Made by a program: the position numbers and the translations under genes
Shown here: positions 17,344 to 26,081 of the stretch, piece by piece
How positions within the stretch are numbered: position 1 is the first letter of the stretch
Layout of the letters: every line of letters begins with the position of its first letter
From: SW10 sp965657795
GTDB lineage: Bacteria > Verrucomicrobiota > Verrucomicrobiia > Verrucomicrobiales > Akkermansiaceae
Assembly: GCA_965657795.1 (NCBI GenBank)
Contig: CBFHQJ010000006.1
Span: forward strand, 15,552 to 79,551
DNA: 64,000 bases
Reading direction: 5' to 3'
Notes under the pieces: generated by a model
What the model was told of the DNA's origin: nothing
Seen by the model: only the letters and a program-made list of their open reading frames with translations
Database searches by the model: none

Positions 17344-18053
17344 GGTTTCCAGAACCCAAAGAGTTGACGGGCACATCCGATACCGAAGGCCCATCGGTTT
17401 TTCCAGGGCTTTTCCGGCTCGAGGAGACGCCATTCATTCTCCTCTCCGATTTTGCGCATACCGGGAAGGGGATTAACGAGAGTCTTTTCGCGACAAAGAT
17501 CGAGAAGGGGGAGATCGGCCCTGGAATCGGTGAAACCCGCCAGTCCGGAGATGATACCGAGCTCTTTGAGCCGACGAACCTTTTCTTCTCCCTTGTGATT
17601 TTCTCCAATCAATTCCGGAAATAACGGTGTGCGGTCCGTCCAATTGAATAGGGTGCCGTAGCTTTGGTCAAATCCCAGTTCCCTGCCAATTCCTGTGACC
17701 CAGAGTTCGGGGCTGGCGGACGACAAGATCAGAGGATGACCCTTTTGCTTGTAGTAGGCTATTTCTTCCAAAATTTCCGGATAAGGAAGCTTTGGAAGCC
17801 ATTCATCGAGAAAGCCTTCCACATGCTCCTGTAGCCTGGAACGGGACATGCCCCAGAGGTAAGAGTGGAAAACGCGTTTCATTCCACCGGCTCCGAGGAC
17901 TTTGTTGAGGGGAAGGAAGAGAATGAAGATAAGAGTCAGGAGACGTCGTGCCGGTTCCTTCCTGAGGACATAGCACCTGAAGACGAGTTGGGTGTCCCAT
18001 GGGATGATGGTTTGGTCCAAGTCGAAGAGGATGGGGGCGGAGCGATCTTCCAC
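17340..18053 (-). CDS. HAD-IB family hydrolase (phosphoserine phosphatase-like)
   Basis: A 237-residue HAD superfamily protein. Motif I is LFDLDQTIIPWD, motif II is in LILSSASPELWV, and motif IV in GFTDSRADLPLLDLC. The cap insertion between motifs I and II includes a hydrophobic stretch (RRLLTLIFILFLPLNKVLG), a feature of the HAD-IB subfamily that can associate with membranes. Substrate is unknown; relatives act on phosphoserine or phospholipid-like substrates. The stop overlaps the MenH-like gene start by 4 bases. The 5' end faces a divergent cyclophilin gene. Confidence 0.85.
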   Translation of the reverse strand: MEDRSAPILFDLDQTIIPWDTQLVFRCYVLRKEPARRLLTLIFILFLPLNKVLGAGGMKRVFHSYLWGMSRSRLQEHVEGFLDEWLPKLPYPEILEEIAYYKQKGHPLILSSASPELWVTGIGRELGFDQSYGTLFNWTDRTPLFPELIGENHKGEEKVRRLKELGIISGLAGFTDSRADLPLLDLCREKTLVNPLPGMRKIGEENEWRLLEPEKPWKNRWAFGIGCARQLFGFWKP

Positions 18054-18082
18054 AGCGCGGAACTTAGGCGTTTGTAGATAAA

Positions 18083-19474
18083 ATGGAATTTCAATCTGGA
18101 AATGATGGGTCTATCGTCCACCCCGTGAGGTTGATATTGTCTCTGCTACTAACGCCAACTGCAGTTTGGGCCCAGAATCCTGTGCTGCCCGTGTTGAATC
18201 AGCTCTTTCCCGATCTGGATAAAGATCCGGGTGAGGCCGAAGAAAGATTCGTTCTCTCAGACCATTTTGGTGCTGAGGAGATTCTCGATACTGCGGTGAG
18301 ATTTGAATCCGGCTGGACTCTTTTGGATGGCACCGAAGAGACGGCGGAAATTGATTTCCTGCTATTTCGAGATCGGACCCCAATCACCGTGGCTAATTTT
18401 CTGGGCTACGTGAACCGGGGGGATTACACGGATATGATTGTCCACCGCTTGGTTCCGGGATTTGTCATTCAGGGTGGGGGCTTCACTATTACCAATGATA
18501 ACGGGCAGCCAGCCTCAGACACCGTTCCGACCCAGCCAACGATTCAAAATGAGTTTGGTGTCTCCAACACACTGGGGACGATTTCGATGGCGAAGCTCGG
18601 AGGAGACCCTGATAGCGCCACCAGCCAGTGGTTCATCAGTACCGGGGCAAATTCAGATAACCTCGATTTTCAGAATGGTGGTTTCACGGTCTTTGGAAAA
18701 GTCAGCAAGGACAGTTTTGAGGCAGCCTTGGAACTTGACCGGCTGGAAAAGTTTGATCGTTTCAATTTGGGTGGGGCATTAGCCGATTGCCCTTTGATTA
18801 GGGGGACAACGCAAGCTACTTTTGTGGCCGAGAGATTCTATCGATTCTCGACGGCAGAGGAAGTTCCTCTGCCAGCGGGACAAGCAGGCACGGATGCCAA
18901 TTTGACTTATTCGATTCTCTCTGGTGCCGAGGGAAGCGGGCCGGTCGTGGGGATTGTCGATGGTGAGTTGGTTGTCGGATTTCCGGAATCCATCATCGGA
19001 GGTGTCAGGACGGTGGTGGTTCAAGCCGGGGATTCGGTCGGGAATACGGTCGTGGACACCTTCAATGTTTCGATGGAAGTGGACTACGAGGCATGGCGGA
19101 ACATTGTGTTTCCCGAGGCTGTTGCCGGGGATGACTCGGTCGCCGGACCGGGGGCGGACTTTAATAATGATGGAGTTAGTAATCTTGTTTCCTTTGTATA
19201 TGGTCTGGATGGGACCACGGATGCTTCTACCGGAATTGGAGGTCCGGCTTTGAGTCTTGGATCATCGACGGTGAGTCTTGAGATCGAAACCGGTTACCTT
19301 GAGGGAGTGGGGTTCGGGGTGGAGTTTTCAACCGATGGCGAGAACTGGGAATCAGTCGACTCGACACAGTCCACGACATCGAACCCTCACGGAAAGATTG
19401 AACGATTCACAGTAGCGCGTGTGGTTGGGGATCATCCCAAATCATTCTATCGCCTCAGATACTCCCTCAACTGA
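18083..19474 (+). CDS. Secreted cyclophilin-type peptidyl-prolyl isomerase with C-terminal module
   Basis: A 463-residue protein. The signal is VRLILSLLLTPTAVWAQ at residues 15-31; a GTG at 18125 may be the true start, which would leave 71 instead of 29 bases for the divergent promoter. Residues about 86-250 are a cyclophilin: TVANFLGYV, the catalytic-loop VHRLVPGFVIQGGGF with Arg122, LGTISMAKLGGDPDSATSQW and FTVFGKV. After a linker with cadherin-like features (residues about 260-330), the C-terminus has a calcium-site-like DFNNDGVSNLVSF and a VEFSTDGENWES...FYRLRYSLN ending. The same ending occurs in the proteins at 22553 and 29137. A second cyclophilin gene follows after 3 bases. It probably acts on exported proteins. 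Confidence 0.87.
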   Translation: MEFQSGNDGSIVHPVRLILSLLLTPTAVWAQNPVLPVLNQLFPDLDKDPGEAEERFVLSDHFGAEEILDTAVRFESGWTLLDGTEETAEIDFLLFRDRTPITVANFLGYVNRGDYTDMIVHRLVPGFVIQGGGFTITNDNGQPASDTVPTQPTIQNEFGVSNTLGTISMAKLGGDPDSATSQWFISTGANSDNLDFQNGGFTVFGKVSKDSFEAALELDRLEKFDRFNLGGALADCPLIRGTTQATFVAERFYRFSTAEEVPLPAGQAGTDANLTYSILSGAEGSGPVVGIVDGELVVGFPESIIGGVRTVVVQAGDSVGNTVVDTFNVSMEVDYEAWRNIVFPEAVAGDDSVAGPGADFNNDGVSNLVSFVYGLDGTTDASTGIGGPALSLGSSTVSLEIETGYLEGVGFGVEFSTDGENWESVDSTQSTTSNPHGKIERFTVARVVGDHPKSFYRLRYSLN

Positions 19475-19477
19475 TTT

Positions 19478-21100
19478 ATGATCCTACGATTAAAAGTTCT
19501 TTGCCTCTTTGCCGGGCTGGCCCTGACGGCAAAGGCCGATTTTATTGCGGCCGATTTCCGAACCACGAAGGGAGATTTCACGGTTTCTCTGGACTACACG
19601 AATTCCCCTCTGGCAGTGGCTAATTTCATCCAATTGGCGGGGAAACCCGATGATATTTTGGAGACTCCGGCGGGTGTCCCGTTTTTGGAAGACGCAGGCC
19701 ATTATACCCAGTCGTTTTATCGACCGACCGTGGACTCTGACGTCGTGAGGCTGCCGTTGCGGGTTCAGCGAATCGAGGCGACTCCCACCATGCGAGGATT
19801 CTACGGAATCTTTCAGAGCAATACCTACATCGGCGGGGTGGAGGGGTTTCCATTTCCCAATTACCACGCCGATATCACGGGAGAGGACAGAATTCGGCTT
19901 CAGCAAATTGGTTCCAATCCTACGAAATATAGAATCACCCTCAGGTATCCAAGGTCGTGGCTGGATGCACGTGATCTTAGGGTGAAGCAGGCTCCGATGT
20001 ATCGGGCGATTCGAGTGAATCGGGTGGAAACCGGTGTGAGGTTTTTTGCCGGAAGTATGACCAATGATCCCTTGGAGCATCCAGGGTATCAATTTCAAGA
20101 CGAGGTGGTGCGCGACCCAAACAATCCGTCTAATCCTTTCGGATTTCCATTCAATGGAGCAGGCATTTTGGCAATGGATTGTCTGGCGCCGAACCGCAAC
20201 GGAAGCAGGTTTTTTATCACCTCGGTCGCGGTCCCGTCCTTCAACGGGCGTTACACCGCTTTCGGTCAGGTCGCGGATATTCCCGGATTAAATGTTATTA
20301 GGAGTATTGCTAATGTTCCGAATGATAGCACGGGAGCTCCTGATGAAGAGATGGCGATTCTCGACATTAGTATTCGTCGCAGCGGTCTGACCGCAAATGC
20401 CTTTATGGAAGGGTATCATCAGGGATTTCTACCTGGAGCCATTGAAACGTTACCTTTATCACTTGAGCGAAATGGTGCTGCTTTGGAATTGGTGACTCCG
20501 CTACGCCCCCAAAGTCAGAATGCTCTCTATTCCAGCTCTGATTTGAGGGCGTATCTGGGCGGAACAATCGAGGCACAACCCCCGAATCAATCCGAAGCCA
20601 ACCGGATCGACCTGAGCCCGCTGCTTGGCTTTGCGCCAAGGAGCTTCTTTAAAGGTTTTTCGACCGCGATGCCAACCTGGCCATCGGGGGAAATCTCACT
20701 TGAAAATGCCCGCCTGTTTCTGAGTGCATTCTCGGGAACGGATCGTGGTAATCTCAATATGAATTTCAATGAGGATGGAACGGGAGGGACTTATTCAATC
20801 GACATGTTCGTGGAACAGAACGTTTTTGGAGAGGATCCCAGAGTGGTGCGTTCGTTTGGCTCCGGGACTTTCGCTGCGACCTACGATTTTTCAGGAGGGC
20901 CGTATTTTGGCATTCTGAAGATTACGAATTCCACGGGGCCTTTGAATGCGGAGCAGTTTACCCTTCACTTTGACTCGAGCCGATTCACCAATAACCCGCA
21001 GGTCAACCCAGCGACTTTGATTCGTCGTTTTGATGCCCGTACCCTGGACCCGGAGGTGCCTTTCCTGAGTTACAGCGGTCGCTTCCAAAAACTTCAATAA
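19478..21100 (+). CDS. Secreted cyclophilin-like protein with large internal insertion
   Basis: A 540-residue protein with signal VLCLFAGLALTAKA. The first cyclophilin strands are at residues 22-53 (FRTTKGDFTVSLDYTNSPLA, VANFIQLA). The expected FHRxxPGF catalytic loop does not follow; instead about 130 residues intervene, and the nearest match is MYRAIRVNR near residue 172. The fold then resumes with GAGILAMDCLAPNRNGSRFF and GRYTAFGQVADIPGLNVI. The last 240 residues (SFFKGFSTAMPTW on) match no family I know. Because the catalytic arginine motif is altered, isomerase activity is doubtful. It is co-transcribed with the cyclophilin gene before it and trmB after it. Confidence 0.8.
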   Translation: MILRLKVLCLFAGLALTAKADFIAADFRTTKGDFTVSLDYTNSPLAVANFIQLAGKPDDILETPAGVPFLEDAGHYTQSFYRPTVDSDVVRLPLRVQRIEATPTMRGFYGIFQSNTYIGGVEGFPFPNYHADITGEDRIRLQQIGSNPTKYRITLRYPRSWLDARDLRVKQAPMYRAIRVNRVETGVRFFAGSMTNDPLEHPGYQFQDEVVRDPNNPSNPFGFPFNGAGILAMDCLAPNRNGSRFFITSVAVPSFNGRYTAFGQVADIPGLNVIRSIANVPNDSTGAPDEEMAILDISIRRSGLTANAFMEGYHQGFLPGAIETLPLSLERNGAALELVTPLRPQSQNALYSSSDLRAYLGGTIEAQPPNQSEANRIDLSPLLGFAPRSFFKGFSTAMPTWPSGEISLENARLFLSAFSGTDRGNLNMNFNEDGTGGTYSIDMFVEQNVFGEDPRVVRSFGSGTFAATYDFSGGPYFGILKITNSTGPLNAEQFTLHFDSSRFTNNPQVNPATLIRRFDARTLDPEVPFLSYSGRFQKLQ

Positions 21101-21101
21101 G

Positions 21102-21725
21102 ATGGTTCCCAAAGGAAAATTTGTCAGGCCAACAGAGCCCAATGAACTCGTTCCGGAGAATTATTTTTCGGAGATCCGGATCAGCAATCATTTTGAGAAC
21201 GAAGCTCCTTTGGAGATCGATCTGGGATGCGGCGACGGGAAGTTCACGCTCGAGATGGCGGAACATCATCCTGATCGCAATTTTATCGCGGTTGAAAGGC
21301 TTCTAGGTCGGGTTCGAAAGGTTTGCCGGGGGGCTGAAAAACGGGGTCTCAACAACTTGAGGGTGTTGCGACTGGAGAGTCTTTACACCTTGGAATGGCT
21401 CTTGCCGGAAAGATGTGTGGATCGACTTCATTTGCTTTGCCCGGATCCGTGGCCCAAGGCGAAACACCACCGCAGGCGTCTTTTTCAAAAGCCGTTTCTC
21501 GATGCAGTGGTGCGGGTGTTGAAGCCGGGTGGGGAGCTTTTGTTCAAGACGGATCACGACGAGTATTTTGAGTGGAGTGAAGAACACCTCACGGAATACC
21601 CGGGGTTGGAGCGTCTGGAATGGCCCGAGGATGCCTTCTTTTATCCCAAGACTGATTTTCAAATTCAGTGGGAAGCGGAAGGGAAGCGACTGCAAGGGCT
21701 CAGAGCCAGGAAGCCGACTACTTAG
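21102..21725 (+). CDS. trmB: tRNA (guanine-N7-)-methyltransferase
   Basis: A 207-residue SAM-dependent enzyme that makes m7G46 in tRNA. The SAM site is IDLGCGDGKFTLEMAEHHPD at residues 40-59, followed by FIAVERLLGRVRK. The diagnostic CPDPWPKAKHHRRRLFQ and KTDHDEYFEWS motifs lie near residues 115 and 148. Length is normal. The start ATG is one base after the cyclophilin-like gene stop. Its 3' end overlaps the convergent DUF502 gene by 8 bases. Confidence 0.96.
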   Translation: MVPKGKFVRPTEPNELVPENYFSEIRISNHFENEAPLEIDLGCGDGKFTLEMAEHHPDRNFIAVERLLGRVRKVCRGAEKRGLNNLRVLRLESLYTLEWLLPERCVDRLHLLCPDPWPKAKHHRRRLFQKPFLDAVVRVLKPGGELLFKTDHDEYFEWSEEHLTEYPGLERLEWPEDAFFYPKTDFQIQWEAEGKRLQGLRARKPTT

Positions 21726-22494
21726 GTGGGGCCTCCTCCTCTGAATTATTGTCGACTCCGGGATATGAAGCCGGTGCCACGAGGCCGGCGGACAGAATCA
21801 TTTTTCCGGCTTCCTCGAGCGTCATGTCGCTTGCGAACACTTTCTCGTCATCCATCAGGACTACGAATCCGGTCATGGGATTGGGGGAGGTGGGGATGAA
21901 AATTGAAGTCGTTCCCTTGCCGGTTTGAGGGTCAACAAAGTTGCCGGTGATAAAGCCAATCAGGCGGCAGCCGGGACTGGGGTATTCGACATAGGCCACA
22001 CCTTTGAACTTTTGCGGACCACCAAGGTTACGAACGGCATCGACGAATTGCTTGATGGTGGCATAGACAAATCCGAGGAGGGGAATGCGGATGATAAAAT
22101 CGTCAATCCAGCTACTGACTTTTTTACCGGGACGGTTGGTCACCGCAATGCCTACGATGAAAAGCAGGGCGAGTGGAATGAGGAGCCAGAGGAAATCATC
22201 ACCGGGAAATCCCTCGATAGACCACGCGTCTTTTTCATTCTCTTTGACCCCGCGCAGCAGGTTGAGCCCCTTCAAAATTCCATTTATGATGGCAAGGCCG
22301 ATCTTGTGGAGGAGACGGAAGACAAGGACGACAATCCAGCCGGTGGCCAGAATCGGAATGACGGTCGCCATCCCTGCCAGAAAAGGTTTGAGGACCTTCT
22401 TCACCTTGGGGTGGCGTGGCTCCCTTGGGCGTCCGATTGGGTCGATATCGTCTTCGCTCATTACTGGGGTAGACCTGAGCATGGAGTTTGCCAT
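21718..22494 (-). CDS. DUF502 membrane protein
   Basis: A 258-residue DUF502 protein, a widespread bacterial and plant membrane family without a settled biochemical role. Two membrane helices are visible, about residues 36-60 (LKPFLAGMATVIPILATGWIV) and 98-118 (FLWLLIPLALLFIVGIAVT). The family signature GFVYATIKQFVDAVRN and the soluble C-terminal GCRLIGFITG, IFIPTSPNPMTGFVVL follow. An internal ATG at residue 12 (MSEDDID) may be the actual start. It is divergent from the matrixin-like gene. Confidence 0.87.
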   Translation of the reverse strand: MANSMLRSTPVMSEDDIDPIGRPREPRHPKVKKVLKPFLAGMATVIPILATGWIVVLVFRLLHKIGLAIINGILKGLNLLRGVKENEKDAWSIEGFPGDDFLWLLIPLALLFIVGIAVTNRPGKKVSSWIDDFIIRIPLLGFVYATIKQFVDAVRNLGGPQKFKGVAYVEYPSPGCRLIGFITGNFVDPQTGKGTTSIFIPTSPNPMTGFVVLMDDEKVFASDMTLEEAGKMILSAGLVAPASYPGVDNNSEEEAPPK

Positions 22495-22552
22495 CTGACA
22501 ACCATGAGATTTCCTGCCTGACGATTCAGTCTGGGCGTGCTACGTTTCCCGG

Positions 22553-25500
22553 GTGAGCCGGGGAATTTCAACTAGCGTTCTGAGCCGCTTGATCGTCTTG
22601 GCCTTTCCTCTTCTGGTAATTGGCTTTTTTGGGGTGAATGGGATTCAAAATTTGCCGGTATCGGCACCTGAAGATGTTAGGACGAATTTTGCTCCAAGGG
22701 ATGACCCGGGCAGGTCTTTGATTGGAGGGAAAGAACTAGAATCCTATGATGCTTTTTCATCGCTTGTGCGACCAGAGAACACGGAAACAAGGGCAAGGGT
22801 GCCTGTCCTTAAGGTTCGAAAATTGGCAGACGCAGAGGGTTTTATTCAGTCACTGGATCCTCAAGTCCGGTCCGGATTGAATCAAAAAGATCGGATGGAT
22901 CTAAGCGCTTATCTGAGTCATTTAAACTCGTCCCCAAATAGGGAGCCATCCTGGCTTTGCTGGGATCACGATGTTTCTACGGCCAAGCTCGCCGCCTATC
23001 ACGAGATCGACAAATTGATTGGTTTGGTTGGCTCGGAATACCGCGTTTCAGCCAATCAATTTCAGAGCAACGGTCGGTGGAGCAAGACGGCAAGCGATGG
23101 CTTTGATTTCTCGTCGCAAGGCGATGCTTCGACGGTGACCTGGAGTATTGTTCCAGATGGCACATTAACACCCGGGCTCAACAATCAGTCCGGGACTGGA
23201 TCAAATTTGCGGGCATGGATGGCTTCCATTTACGGAGGTTCCGCAAGTGGACCAGCAGTGGATCAACCATGGTTTGATATTTTTGAAAGTGCCTTCGAGG
23301 CCATGGCCGAGACTTGTGGGGTGACTTTAATCTACGAGCCAATGGACGATGGTATTGTTTTGGATTCCTCCAATGCCGGGGTGTTAGGTATCCGTGGTGA
23401 TATCAGGATTGCGGCCAGGGGATTGGACGGTAATAGCGGGAATCTCGCCATTGCCTTTCCGCCTGATGACGGAGACATGATTTTAGATTCGAGCGATGGA
23501 ACTTTCTTAATCACCTCCGGAAATTCCATCCGCCTGTTCAATACCATAACTCATGAACTGGGGCACAGCCTGGGGTTGGCGCACGTATGTCCGATCAATC
23601 GCACCAAGTTATTGGAGCCAAGTTTGACCACCACTTTTCGAGGGCCGCAGTTTGATGAATTTCAGTCTTTGCAGCGTCTCTATGGTGACCGGTTTGAAGT
23701 TCATGGATCCTTTCGGGATAACGATACTCCGCTCTCTGCCAAAGTGATTGATTTGGTTGAAGGTGAAGCCATTTCTTTTTCACGACTGAGTATCGACGAC
23801 GATAGGGATCGGGATTTTTACCGCTTTGAGGGTTTGGTGGGACAACGGCTCAATGTCCATGTGATACCGGGTGAGGGAATTTATTTTGAAGGCGGAGAAG
23901 CAGTTGACAGTTGTTCCCAAGGGATCGAATTTGATTCTGCCAGCATTCATGATCTTGCGATCCAAGTGCTTGGCGAGGACGGTGAGACAATCCTCTTTGA
24001 GGCTGACTCGGGCACCTCGGGTGAAGCTGAATCGATCCAGATGTTTGAACTTCCTGCAACTGGAGTCTTCTATCTGCGCGTCGATGGAGATCTCGCAAAT
24101 GCCACCCAAGTCTATGAGTTGAGAGCAGAGTTACTGGCAAGATTGCCGGCAGCAAGATTGCACTTGGTGGAGCATCTCGTTTTGGAAGAATCGGGATCAG
24201 TGAAAAATGGGCGGCTGGATCCCGGTGAGACGATCCGCCTGGCGATTGAGATCGAAAATGTGGGCGAGCTTCCCACGGGCTTGCTCACAACAGAGATTCT
24301 GGGCTCTGAAAATGCGGTTGTCTTTTCGGAGTCAGCGCCCAGCCAACTGAATCCCGGAGAATCTGCGTTGATTGAGATGGTGGTGGGGACATCCGGAACT
24401 TGCGGGGATTTCATGCAGATCGATTTGCAAATTGAAGATTCATCCGGGGAGTTGTTGACGGAGGTTCTGAACCTGGAAGCCGGGGTGGTGACGAAGCCGG
24501 TCGCCTTTGTTGTAGATTTTGAAGAGTTGAATGAGCTGCCTGCGGGATGGGCTTCGGATTTTTCCGGTTCCGGCGATGATTGGACGGTCGCGGCGTCCCG
24601 GTCCGACTCCAGATTCCAATCTGCCTATACTCCGGCACGTGATTCGATTGGCGAGGCGTTCTTGATGTCGTCTGTCTTTGAATTGGCGCCGGGTGGTGGA
24701 ACTCTGAGTTTTAGTCATCTCTATCGCCTCGAGCCGGGCTTTGATGGAGGTGTGCTGGAGGTTTCAAGGAACGGAGCGGAGTGGAGTGATCTCATCAGCC
24801 ACCCCGACGTCATCGCGACTGGAGGATACAACCGGGGGATTCGTGAAGGCTTTGGCTCGGCAATCGCGGGCCAGCAGGCTTGGTCGGGTCTTCAGGAGAT
24901 TTCCACGCAGGTAACGGCAGTGCTTCCGGAGGCTTGGGCAGGGGAGGTGATCCAGTTCAGATGGCGGGTGGTGCACGACGCGTCATCGGCGCGCGAGGGG
25001 TGGTGGATCGATGAGGTGAAGATGGAGATGTTGATTGAAGATTGTGAACCACACCGCCCCGAGATTTCACTGGCTCTTGCAAGTGGTGAGCTTAGCGAAA
25101 ATCATCCGGATCTTCCTGCGATTTTGGAACTAAAAACCAACCTCCCTCTCGTTTCATCACTTAGCATTCCACTGGAGATTTCCGGAACAGCAGGCCTTTC
25201 GAATGACTACCAATTCGATCCGGAAGCTGTTTTGGTGTCCGGCCAGACCTCCTTGGAGGTGCCGCTCACGGTGATTTCTGACTCTGTCACCGAGGGCGAT
25301 GAATCCGTTTTGATCGAAGTTCCACCAGAGAGTGCCAACTTTGTCGCCGGCAGCAATTCTTCCGTCCAATTGAACATTCGCGATCTCGTGAACGTTGAGG
25401 CCTGGACCCTGGCGTTTTTTGGAAGCCCGGTCGATTTGTTTGGTGATTTCGATGGCGATGGATTTGACGAACTCTCGGAATATCTCCTCGGAACGAATCC

Positions 25501-25726
25501 GGTTTTGTCCAGTGATCAGCCGTCGCTCGCCTTGGTTCCAAATGACGGAAAATTCCTACTGCCGCTGGCTGCTCTTCCGGTCCGCCCTGATGCCAGCTTG
25601 GGAGTTGAGTTTTCGAGCGATCTGAGAAGTTGGGAAACCGGTGAGTTTGTCAGTGGGCCTGAGGGCCTGGAGATCGCACCGATGACGCAAAAGTCGTATT
25701 TTAGGCTGACATTCTCGCTAGACTAA
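22553..25726 (+). CDS. Secreted matrixin-like metalloprotease with PPC and Calx-beta domains
   Basis: A 1057-residue secreted protein starting at GTG. Residues 10-30 are a signal helix. The zinc site HELGHSLGLAH is at residues 334-344, the HExxHxxGxxH pattern of metzincins such as matrixins (M10). A PPC-like domain spans about 385-525 (DRDFYRFEGLVGQRLNVHV, VFYLRVDGDLANAT). Residues 540-640 look like a CARDB-type beta domain, about 660-830 a jelly-roll-like domain (EGWWIDEVKMEM), and 835-950 a Calx-beta domain (SNDYQFDPEAVLVSG, VTEGDESVLIEV). The end repeats the module of the cyclophilin at 18083: FGDFDGDGFDELSEYLLG, then VEFSSDLRSWE and FRLTFSLD. The substrate is unknown. Confidence 0.85.
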   Translation: MSRGISTSVLSRLIVLAFPLLVIGFFGVNGIQNLPVSAPEDVRTNFAPRDDPGRSLIGGKELESYDAFSSLVRPENTETRARVPVLKVRKLADAEGFIQSLDPQVRSGLNQKDRMDLSAYLSHLNSSPNREPSWLCWDHDVSTAKLAAYHEIDKLIGLVGSEYRVSANQFQSNGRWSKTASDGFDFSSQGDASTVTWSIVPDGTLTPGLNNQSGTGSNLRAWMASIYGGSASGPAVDQPWFDIFESAFEAMAETCGVTLIYEPMDDGIVLDSSNAGVLGIRGDIRIAARGLDGNSGNLAIAFPPDDGDMILDSSDGTFLITSGNSIRLFNTITHELGHSLGLAHVCPINRTKLLEPSLTTTFRGPQFDEFQSLQRLYGDRFEVHGSFRDNDTPLSAKVIDLVEGEAISFSRLSIDDDRDRDFYRFEGLVGQRLNVHVIPGEGIYFEGGEAVDSCSQGIEFDSASIHDLAIQVLGEDGETILFEADSGTSGEAESIQMFELPATGVFYLRVDGDLANATQVYELRAELLARLPAARLHLVEHLVLEESGSVKNGRLDPGETIRLAIEIENVGELPTGLLTTEILGSENAVVFSESAPSQLNPGESALIEMVVGTSGTCGDFMQIDLQIEDSSGELLTEVLNLEAGVVTKPVAFVVDFEELNELPAGWASDFSGSGDDWTVAASRSDSRFQSAYTPARDSIGEAFLMSSVFELAPGGGTLSFSHLYRLEPGFDGGVLEVSRNGAEWSDLISHPDVIATGGYNRGIREGFGSAIAGQQAWSGLQEISTQVTAVLPEAWAGEVIQFRWRVVHDASSAREGWWIDEVKMEMLIEDCEPHRPEISLALASGELSENHPDLPAILELKTNLPLVSSLSIPLEISGTAGLSNDYQFDPEAVLVSGQTSLEVPLTVISDSVTEGDESVLIEVPPESANFVAGSNSSVQLNIRDLVNVEAWTLAFFGSPVDLFGDFDGDGFDELSEYLLGTNPVLSSDQPSLALVPNDGKFLLPLAALPVRPDASLGVEFSSDLRSWETGEFVSGPEGLEIAPMTQKSYFRLTFSLD

Positions 25727-25775
25727 ACCAGTTCCGACTTCCTTTCTCTGCCGGATTTGGCAAGACAGTCGCGAC

Positions 25776-26069
25776 ATGAATGCTGTTGATCTTGCAAGCT
25801 CTGCGCAATCCGACTCTGAACCACCGGCGGGAACATCTCTGGCCCAGCAGGCTCTTTGGCTGGCCAAGGCCGGGCGTTGGGATGACTCGCATGATCTTTG
25901 TCAGGATGTTCCCGATCCGGCAGGGGCTTGGATTCACGCCTACCTCCATCGTGAGGAGGGTGATCTTGGAAATGCCTCATACTGGTATCATCGCGCAGGT
26001 AAGGAAATGCCAGCCTCCGGGGTGACTCTGGAAGAAGAATGGGGACAAATCGCCGCGGTAATTTCCTAG
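25776..26069 (+). CDS. Small conserved helical (TPR-like) protein
   Basis: A 97-residue soluble protein. The middle, LWLAKAGRWDDSHDLCQDV and AHAYLHRxEGDxxNAxYWYxRAG type pattern (here IHAYLHREEGDLGNASYWYH), matches a widespread family of small uncharacterised bacterial proteins that fold like a pair of TPR helices. It lies 49 bases after the matrixin-like gene and 12 bases before rsmB, so it probably shares the rsmB transcript. No function is known to me. Confidence 0.72.
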   Translation: MNAVDLASSAQSDSEPPAGTSLAQQALWLAKAGRWDDSHDLCQDVPDPAGAWIHAYLHREEGDLGNASYWYHRAGKEMPASGVTLEEEWGQIAAVIS

Positions 26070-26081
26070 CACAAATACTCG

